A stretch of 18,925 nucleotides of DNA from Rhizobiaceae bacterium. Its GTDB lineage: Bacteria > Pseudomonadota > Alphaproteobacteria > Rhizobiales > Rhizobiaceae. Below the pieces are notes generated by a model, which saw only the letters and a list, made by a program, of their open reading frames with translations, did not search any database and was not told the DNA's origin. Within the stretch, counting starts at the first letter, position 1, and every line of letters starts with the position of its first letter. Location of the stretch: contig JAKISV010000037.1 in assembly GCA_021648425.1 (NCBI GenBank), forward strand, positions 1-18,925, given 5' to 3'. The translations under genes and the position numbers were made by a program. Below are positions 13,937 to 18,925 of the stretch, in pieces.

Positions 13937-14836
13937 TCAGGCGGCAATCTGTGAATGTTGATCGGCGCGCAAACCAAGCTGATGACATATAGCAAATACC
14001 AGGTCAGCCTTGTTCATCGTGTAAAAATGAAAATCTTCGATACCGCGTTCGACCAGATCCATTACCTGTTCAGCAGCAACGGCTGAAGCTACCAGTGCCG
14101 TGGTTTTAGGGTCATCATCCAGCCCCTCAAAACGATCCGCCACCCACTGGGGAATATGCGTGCCGCATTTACCGGCAAATCTGGCGATTGCCTTGAAATT
14201 CCCAACCGGAGCAATGCCCGGCACAATCGGAATATAAATCCCGGCCTTGCGAACCCGCTCCACATAAGCTTCATAAACATCATTATCAAAGAAAAACTGG
14301 GTGATCGCCCTTGTTGCGCCGTTATCGACCTTGCGCTTGAGCATATCGATATCTGTTGCAAAATCCGCGCTATCAGGGTGTTTTTCCGGATAGGCGGAAA
14401 CAGAAATTTCAAAATCTGAAAATGCTTTCAAACCGGCAACAAGTTCTGCACCATTTTGATAACCATCACGGTGGGAAGAAAATTCATGGCCAATTCCCTC
14501 AGGCGCGTCCCCGCGCAAAGCGACAAAATGGCGAACCCCGGCATCATAATATTCACGCACCACATCATCAATCTCTTCACGAGATGCCCCCACACAAGTC
14601 AGATGAGCGGCAACCTTCAGGTTGGTTTCTTTCATCATCCGGCTAATGGTTGCATGAGTACGTTCACGCGTAGAGCCGCCAGCCCCATAGGTAACGGAAA
14701 CAAAAGAAGGTCCCAATGGCCCCAGTTTTTCTACGGAATTCCACAGTGTTTCCTCCATCTTGGGTGAAGAGGGTGGGAAAAATTCGAATGAAACCTTGAT
14801 ATTGGCTTCGCTCATCGGCCTTTTGGAAATTGACAT
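13937..14836 (-). CDS. metF: Methylenetetrahydrofolate reductase
   Basis: A 299-aa flavoprotein reducing 5,10-methylene-THF to 5-methyl-THF, the methyl donor for methionine synthesis; cytoplasmic. Visible family landmarks are FEFFPP with catalytic Glu18, VSVTYGAGGSTRERT, LRGDAPEG near 100-110, ITQFFFDN and PGIAPV. Length is typical for bacterial MetF. I start at the ATG at 14836, which shares one base with the upstream gene's TGA (TGATG) and has AGGA eight bases before it; the preceding TTG is less likely. Tight coupling to the SahR-type regulator gene implies control by the SAM-cycle state. Confidence 0.95.
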   Translation of the reverse strand: MSISKRPMSEANIKVSFEFFPPSSPKMEETLWNSVEKLGPLGPSFVSVTYGAGGSTRERTHATISRMMKETNLKVAAHLTCVGASREEIDDVVREYYDAGVRHFVALRGDAPEGIGHEFSSHRDGYQNGAELVAGLKAFSDFEISVSAYPEKHPDSADFATDIDMLKRKVDNGATRAITQFFFDNDVYEAYVERVRKAGIYIPIVPGIAPVGNFKAIARFAGKCGTHIPQWVADRFEGLDDDPKTTALVASAVAAEQVMDLVERGIEDFHFYTMNKADLVFAICHQLGLRADQHSQIAA

Positions 14837-15888
14837 CAAACTGTTCCTGTATTCGTTACTATGTCTAAATTGTTCTGGCTCACATTCTGGTTTCCACCCT
14901 GGGCAATCAGCATTCTGCGATCACCGGCCAGCCAAAGGGTGACCGTTAAAAGTTCCCCGGACGCTGTTTTTTGCCTGCGGGGTTTTAAATCCCGCGTTTC
15001 AATCACATCAAGCCCGGCATCATTCAGCCAGCCATTCATCTGTTCATGAGAAAACCCCAGCCTGATATGGGCCTGTTGCGTACGCAATTCATCGCGGCTA
15101 TGGGGGGCAAAATCCACTACCAGCAAACGGCCCCCGGGTGAAAGCGCTTTGGCTGCTTCATTGATAGCCTCTTTGGGGTCATCAAGATAATGCAGCACCT
15201 GATGGATGGTTACCAGGTCAAAAAAATTGGTTTGCGTTGACAGCATGGTAATATTGCTTTGGCGAACCTGCGCGCGGGTCAACCCCGCCCTGTCAATGGT
15301 CGAGCGGGCAACTGCCAGCATATCACTGCTGGCATCAACGCCGATGGCTTTTACATATAAATCTGAAAACAACTCCAGCAATCGACCGGTGCCGGTCCCC
15401 ATATCAAGTAGATTTTGCACCGGTTTGTTGCCGATCATTTCCACCATGGCGCTTTCCACCTGCCCCTCATCGATATGCATCTTGCGAAGGCTGCTCCATT
15501 CTTCCGCATTGCTGGAAAAGAAAGCTTCCGCGCGCGCCGCACGTTTATTTCTAACCGCATCAAGACGCGCCGCATCACGCTGAATCTGGCTGTCATTATA
15601 GTCAAGGCGGCTCAACAGATCATTGACGATCAACATCCCCGGCCCCTCATCAATCGCGCGATAATAAGCCCAGGCACCCTCCTGATAACGCTCCAGTAAA
15701 CCGGCCTCGGCCAGAAGACGCAAATGGCGCGAAATTCTCGGCTGCGACTGGCCCAGGATCTCAATCAGGTCAGTCACCGTCAAATCGCTTTTTGACAACA
15801 GTGCCAACAAACGAAACCGTGTTGGCTCACCAACAGCTCGCAATATGTCGACTGACTTGTCTAAAGATATGGCAGTTCTATCAAGCAT
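14836..15888 (-). CDS. sahR: ArsR-family regulator with SAM-methyltransferase-like sensor domain (SahR type)
   Basis: A 350-aa two-domain protein. Residues about 10-90 are an ArsR winged helix (VTDLIEILGQSQPRISRHLR) without the metal-binding ELCVC string. Residues about 120-330 are a class I methyltransferase fold, with motif I LLDMGTGTGRLL (160-171) and the acidic residue Asp185 (GVD). SahR, described in Proteobacteria, has this architecture; the methylase-like domain senses S-adenosylhomocysteine, which releases the repressor from SAM-cycle genes including metF. Here metF follows with a one-base overlap and a 28-base near-palindrome lies 25 bases upstream of the start, which fits autoregulation. 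True methyltransferase activity cannot be excluded. The leader lacks a clear ribosome-binding site. Confidence 0.85.
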   Translation of the reverse strand: MLDRTAISLDKSVDILRAVGEPTRFRLLALLSKSDLTVTDLIEILGQSQPRISRHLRLLAEAGLLERYQEGAWAYYRAIDEGPGMLIVNDLLSRLDYNDSQIQRDAARLDAVRNKRAARAEAFFSSNAEEWSSLRKMHIDEGQVESAMVEMIGNKPVQNLLDMGTGTGRLLELFSDLYVKAIGVDASSDMLAVARSTIDRAGLTRAQVRQSNITMLSTQTNFFDLVTIHQVLHYLDDPKEAINEAAKALSPGGRLLVVDFAPHSRDELRTQQAHIRLGFSHEQMNGWLNDAGLDVIETRDLKPRRQKTASGELLTVTLWLAGDRRMLIAQGGNQNVSQNNLDIVTNTGTV

Positions 15889-15912
15889 TAAGGGACCATA
15901 TGGGTTAATCGT

Positions 15913-15940
15913 AATGATATAAAGATATGTTTATATCATT
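15913..15940 (-). promoter_or_regulatory. Near-perfect palindromic operator of sahR-metF
   Basis: Arms AATGATATAAA (15913-15923) and TTTATATCATT (15930-15940) are exact inverted repeats. The 6-base centre GATATG pairs at all but its outer position, so 13 of 14 pairs match. On the minus strand TTGTAA (15946-15941) could be the -35 box, with the palindrome covering the spacer and the -10 region. This is what a repressor site should look like; SahR is the obvious candidate protein. Confidence 0.7.
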
Positions 15941-16078
15941 TTACAACCGATTGCAAGGCCCGGACTGAATTTGCTGAATAATAGGATGAAATATCCAACG
16001 CTACCTACTATATATAACCAATAGTGATTTTCCATTCATCAGCAATTTTTAAACATTTCCCAAACAAGGCAGTTATTC

Positions 16079-16777
16079 ATGGCAGATTTATCCTCATTTG
16101 AGATCACTCAAAGATGGCCGGCAAAAAACTCCGATATTATTCAGCTTTATTCTCTGGCCACCCCAAACGGCATCAAGGTTTCTGCCATGCTGGAAGAAAC
16201 CGGCCTGGCCTATGAGGCCCATAAAGTGGATTTTGGTGCTGACGAACAACATTCACCTGAATTTGAATCACTCAATCCCAACGGAAAAATACCGGCAATC
16301 CTTGATCCCGATGGCCCTGGTGGAAAACCGCTCGGCCTGTTTGAATCCGGAGCCATTCTGCAATATCTGGCGGAAAAATCGGGTAAGCTCTTGTCCGCTG
16401 ACCCGGTGATCAGAATTAAAACCCTGCAATGGGTCAATTTCCAGATGGGTGGTGTTGGTCCGATGTTTGGTCAATTTGGCCATTTTTACATGTTTGCCAA
16501 AGACGCCTGCGACCACCCCTACCCGCTTGAGCGCTATAAAAACGAAACCCAGCGCCTGCTCGGTGTTCTTGACGATCATCTGGAAGACAAAGACTGGATA
16601 AGCGGTGATGACTATTCAATCGCCGACATAGCCTCATGGCCATGGGTGGCCTGCCTTGGCGGGTTTTATAAGGCAGCTGAATTTCTTGAACTTGATGATT
16701 ATGAAAACGTCAACCGCTGGCTAAAAACCTGCGCCGATCGCCCTGCTTCAAAAAAGGCGGTGAGCATTCCGGCCTGA
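16079..16777 (+). CDS. Glutathione transferase, Nu-class/YghU-YfcG-like
   Basis: A 232-aa protein with an N-terminal thioredoxin-like domain (about 20-105) and an all-helical C-terminal domain. TPNG (28-31) takes the place of the catalytic Ser/Cys, NPNGKIP (66-72) has the cis-proline, and FES (88-90) binds the gamma-glutamyl group of glutathione. This pattern fits the Nu-class group that includes E. coli YghU and YfcG, which have disulfide-reductase activity toward glutathione mixed disulfides; WVNFQMGGVGPMFGQ in helix 4/5 is also typical. It is cytoplasmic and monocistronic. The 138 bases between the operator and its ATG are AT-rich with no clear promoter boxes. It is convergent with the exporter gene at 16791. 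Confidence 0.88.
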   Translation: MADLSSFEITQRWPAKNSDIIQLYSLATPNGIKVSAMLEETGLAYEAHKVDFGADEQHSPEFESLNPNGKIPAILDPDGPGGKPLGLFESGAILQYLAEKSGKLLSADPVIRIKTLQWVNFQMGGVGPMFGQFGHFYMFAKDACDHPYPLERYKNETQRLLGVLDDHLEDKDWISGDDYSIADIASWPWVACLGGFYKAAEFLELDDYENVNRWLKTCADRPASKKAVSIPA

Positions 16778-16790
16778 GCGCCGCAACAAT

Positions 16791-17798
16791 TCACCTGCGT
16801 GAACTGAAATGAAACAGTGCCGTTCCCATTCCCACAAGGATTGCGGCAATTAACAGGTTTTGCGGTACATTCTCCCCAAGCAGGCTCACGGCTGCAAGCG
16901 TGCCAACCACTGCGCCAACCAACCCTATCTGGCTTAGATAGACCGGACCAGCCAACCGCTGAAGCACGAAATAAAACAGGTACATCACAGTAAACAGCCC
17001 GGTTTGGAACGCCAGCAGCACCAGTATTTCCGGCTGTACGAACAGTTGTTGAAACTCACCCACACCCCAAAACAATATTACCGGCAGCAGAATAAACCCG
17101 GCACAAAGCAACATGATCGCCGCCAGGTACATCGAAGAAATGCCCGCAGGCCAGCGCAATGTGCGGTAGATATTACCCAGCGCAATGATAATTGGCGACA
17201 TCATCGATATCGCCACCCAGAACAACGCGCTGTCGCCGGAGGAAATTTTGGAAAATGCTAAAATAACGCCCCCCGACAGGCCCAGCAAAACGGCAAACGA
17301 TTTTCCCGCACTAAAACGATCAAGCTTTACCACCAGCGACAAAATATAAGTAATGAGGATTGGGAAGGCGAAAGTCAGCGACAAAAATCCAGCACCCACA
17401 TGTTCCACAGCAATAAAGCCAATAGCATTGGGCAAGGCAAACAAAGCCCCTGCCAACAGCCCATATTCAACAATGCGGCCATTAATGACAAAGGCCTGCC
17501 CTTTTATCCGCTCGCCAATTAATAAAACGGTCCCTGACCCCAGCAGTGCAACAACCAGAAATGACAAAGGTGCCGCCCCGCTATTGATTGCCATCTTGCC
17601 TATCACCAGCGACAACCCAAGCAGACTGCCCACCAGCGCCAGACATAACAATGCCCGGTAACGCGCTCTGGAGGTAAGCGTATTTTGTACAGACCTATGT
17701 TGCGCGGGTATATTTTGCGTAGGCGTATTTTGCGCGAGAACATTTTGAGCAGGAGAAAATTGTTCGATTGATTGCACGCGTTTTTTGACCATTGCCAT
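16791..17798 (-). CDS. EamA-family DMT exporter with repetitive N-terminal tail
   Basis: A 335-aa membrane protein with about ten hydrophobic helices in two EamA-like halves (first helix near residue 50, ALLCLALVGSLLGLSLVIG; second half from about 190). It is probably a proton-coupled exporter of a small metabolite or toxicant with unknown substrate. The unusual part is the N-terminal 44 residues: a cytosolic polar tail built of pentapeptides (NVLAQ, NTPTQ, NIPAQ, HRSVQ, NTLTS) from a 15-base tandem repeat. A GAGAGA site precedes the ATG at 17798. It is divergent from a MarR gene with an inverted repeat between, so MarR control is likely. Confidence 0.85.
   Translation of the reverse strand: MAMVKKRVQSIEQFSPAQNVLAQNTPTQNIPAQHRSVQNTLTSRARYRALLCLALVGSLLGLSLVIGKMAINSGAAPLSFLVVALLGSGTVLLIGERIKGQAFVINGRIVEYGLLAGALFALPNAIGFIAVEHVGAGFLSLTFAFPILITYILSLVVKLDRFSAGKSFAVLLGLSGGVILAFSKISSGDSALFWVAISMMSPIIIALGNIYRTLRWPAGISSMYLAAIMLLCAGFILLPVILFWGVGEFQQLFVQPEILVLLAFQTGLFTVMYLFYFVLQRLAGPVYLSQIGLVGAVVGTLAAVSLLGENVPQNLLIAAILVGMGTALFHFSSRR
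17681..17762 (-). repeat. 15-base tandem repeat in the exporter's N-terminus
   Basis: On the plus strand the words TATTTTG, TATGTTG, TATTTTG, TATTTTG and CATTTTG start at 17681, 17696, 17711, 17726 and 17741, an exact 15-base period. A weaker sixth unit is at 17756. The period keeps the frame and encodes a pentapeptide ending in Gln. Copy number could change by slippage without breaking the gene. Confidence 0.7.
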
Positions 17799-17829
17799 TC
17801 TCTCTGGGTGCGGATATTGTTTAGTTAGG

Positions 17830-17846
17830 CATTAAGTATCTTAATG
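17830..17846. promoter_or_regulatory. MarR-type operator in the divergent spacer
   Basis: CATTAAG (17830-17836) and CTTAATG (17840-17846) are perfect inverted repeats with a 3-base centre (TAT), the size and symmetry usual for MarR dimers. It lies 31 bases before the exporter ATG and 22 bases before the MarR ATG, in a 70-base spacer, so one bound dimer could block both promoters. Confidence 0.6.
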
Positions 17847-17868
17847 TCAAGACAAATGGAATTGTATC

Positions 17869-18375
17869 ATGAAAGACAACAACAAGGTTTCAGATCGCGC
17901 CAAACTCGCAATGGAACAATGGCGGCGCGAAAAACCCGAACTTGATCTGTTGCCCATGGAGGTATTGGGACGGTTGGGAGAGGCCGCCCACCTGGTGAGG
18001 TCGAAACATCTGGAGCCGCTATTTGCGAAATTCGGCCTGCAGGGCGGAGAATTCGACGTCATCGCCACCCTGAGAAGATCTGGCACTCCCTACACCCTCA
18101 CCCCCACCCAGCTCTACAGCGCCACCATGATTTCATCCGGCGGCATGACCAACCGCATCGACCGCCTGGAACAAATGGGCCTGATTAAACGCAAACCCAA
18201 CCCCGATGACCGGCGAGGCACCCTGGTGGCACTGAGTGCAAGGGGTCTAAAACTGATAGACAAAATTATCCCGCTGCATCTGGAAAACGAACGCATTGCG
18301 TTGCGCGCGCTTGGAAAAAATGAGCAGATGGAGTTGAATGGGTTGCTGGCTAAATTGATTGGGGGGCTGGGATAA
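17869..18375 (+). CDS. MarR-family transcriptional regulator
   Basis: A 168-aa regulator with the MarR fold: an N-terminal dimerisation helix (EVLGRLGEAAHLVRSKHLEPLFAKF), winged HTH with recognition helix around 85-103 (TMISSGGMTNRIDRLEQMG) and a wing with DDRRG (113-117), followed by helices for dimerisation. The ISSGGMTNRIDRLE stretch is the typical recognition segment. It is divergent from the EamA exporter at 16791-17798 with a 7+3+7 inverted repeat between them. The likely circuit is repression of both genes, relieved by a small molecule that the exporter removes. The ligand is unknown. Confidence 0.9.
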   Translation: MKDNNKVSDRAKLAMEQWRREKPELDLLPMEVLGRLGEAAHLVRSKHLEPLFAKFGLQGGEFDVIATLRRSGTPYTLTPTQLYSATMISSGGMTNRIDRLEQMGLIKRKPNPDDRRGTLVALSARGLKLIDKIIPLHLENERIALRALGKNEQMELNGLLAKLIGGLG

Positions 18376-18420
18376 AGAATATTGCCGCAGATGTTTAACT
18401 TTTCCTCGTCGCTAATCTTT

Positions 18421-18861
18421 TCAAAACACCTCTAAACCAACCGCCTGCCCAATCAGTACTCCGGCATTCGTTGCCTGGTATAAGGGTCGCGGAGGGTAGA
18501 TTTCTGCGTCGATTTTGCGATGAAGCCATTTTTGTGCCTGCAACTGTTTTAGTGATTGCGATAATGCGCGATCGCTAATCGACACTAACCCGTTGCTGAT
18601 TTCAGAAAAATAACGCGGTTGTTGGCTCATCACCAAAACAGGAATGGTCCAGGCGCGCCTGAGCAATACGCGATTGGGGGCTTGAGGCACTGCCCTTTTG
18701 ATCTTATCCGCGATTATTGCAATATCAACTCCCTTTTGTGTAATAATACGAGTCAACCTAAAGAGTTGAAAGGTAAGTAAGAAGGCCACAAAGAAAAAGG
18801 CGCTCATGGCAAAAGGAGGAATAAAGTTAAATGCTAAATAGCGCTGCTTAATAGTGATCAA
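18421..18861 (-). CDS. Membrane-anchored HxlR-like winged-helix protein
   Basis: 146 aa from a TTG at 18861, supported by AAGGA eight to nine bases before it; the first ATG (18807, residue 19) has no such site. Residues 12-35 form one hydrophobic helix (PPFAMSAFFFVAFLLTFQLF), followed by a basic turn and linker. Residues about 68-135 resemble the HxlR wHTH: AWTIPVLVMSQQPRYFSEI, SISDRALSQSLKQL as recognition helix, then YPPRPLYQATNAG as wing, close to the HxlR pattern of W-x-LLIL, FNEL, IS.R.LSQ.L..L and PPRVEY.LT..G. HxlR proteins are normally soluble dimers of about 110-130 aa, so the transmembrane start is odd. It may be a membrane-tethered DNA-binding protein or a domain reused for another role. 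It converges on the MarR gene. Confidence 0.6.
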   Translation of the reverse strand: MITIKQRYLAFNFIPPFAMSAFFFVAFLLTFQLFRLTRIITQKGVDIAIIADKIKRAVPQAPNRVLLRRAWTIPVLVMSQQPRYFSEISNGLVSISDRALSQSLKQLQAQKWLHRKIDAEIYPPRPLYQATNAGVLIGQAVGLEVF

Positions 18862-18877
18862 TGAAAGCTATCCTTCT

Positions 18878-18915
18878 TAGACATTAGAGGTCTACCTATG
18901 ATAGTTTAGCGCGCT
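18878..18915 (-). promoter_or_regulatory. Short inverted repeats upstream of the HxlR-like gene
   Basis: TAGAC (18878-18882) and GTCTA (18890-18894) mirror each other around 7 bases. Further out, TTTAG and CTAAA flank an AGCGCGCT palindrome near 18903-18918. Both lie within about 60 bases of the TTG start, where the promoter should be. Five-base arms are weak evidence. Confidence 0.2.
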
Positions 18916-18925
18916 CTAAAGATAA

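Noticed and set aside
14837..14839. TTG start for metF one codon upstream
   Set aside because: ATG at 14836 follows directly, shares a base with the upstream TGA and is properly spaced from AGGA.
15206..15583. Plus-strand frame of 125 codons opposite sahR
   Set aside because: Ser/Arg-rich antisense shadow; sahR has clear ArsR and methyltransferase motifs on the other strand.
1..18925. tRNA, rRNA, CRISPR array, known riboswitch or toxin-antitoxin pair
   Set aside because: No cloverleaf, rRNA-like stretch, regularly spaced repeat with unique spacers, or typical small gene pair was found; the only regular tandem repeat is the 15-base one inside the exporter gene. The metF leader shows a protein-operator-like palindrome rather than a SAM-riboswitch fold.

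Overview
The window reads as a chromosomal segment of an alphaproteobacterium, most likely a member of the Rhizobiales (Hyphomicrobiales). The evidence is a metF gene joined to an ArsR-type regulator with a methyltransferase-like domain (SahR type), a CtrA-type TTAA-N7-TTAA site, a TerB/J-domain DjlA gene overlapping an amidase gene, and moderate GC content. No rRNA, tRNA, CRISPR array, transposase or phage gene is visible. Coding density is high and no gap reaches 300 bases. The longest gap, 5161-5427, holds only small hairpins.

Left part (1-5160): A minus-strand group runs djlA (co-chaperone), an AmpD/AmiD-like amidase, a ParB-like small protein and, after a 105-base gap, an ATC-hydrolase-like protein. 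Divergent from djlA is an EamA-family exporter. It converges on a DUF4336 protein with a metallo-beta-lactamase-like fold, which is followed by a small lysozyme-like lipoprotein.

Middle (5161-9826): A winged-helix regulator is transcribed away from a very large ATP-dependent 5-oxoprolinase gene (HyuA and HyuB fused). The shared spacer has a consensus -35 box and a perfect 12-base palindrome. The oxoprolinase carries an in-frame, GC-rich insert of about 70 bases with hairpin potential, resembling a small palindromic repeat that has landed inside a gene.

Accessory-looking block (9827-13653): A PilZ-domain gene overlaps by one base the first of three tandem secreted proteins. Each has two spore coat U (SCPU) domains, and the second and third are recent duplicates. 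No chaperone or usher gene lies in the window. This is the best candidate here for a little-described system: a c-di-GMP-type receptor coupled to CsuE-like adhesin subunits.

Right part (13654-18925): A 55-aa protein sits behind a CtrA site and converges on the sahR-metF operon, which carries a near-perfect 28-base palindrome at its promoter. Next come a Nu-class-like glutathione transferase, a divergent MarR regulator/EamA exporter pair with an inverted repeat between them, and a membrane-anchored HxlR-like winged-helix protein. All functions are read from sequence motifs and family memory; no database search was made.
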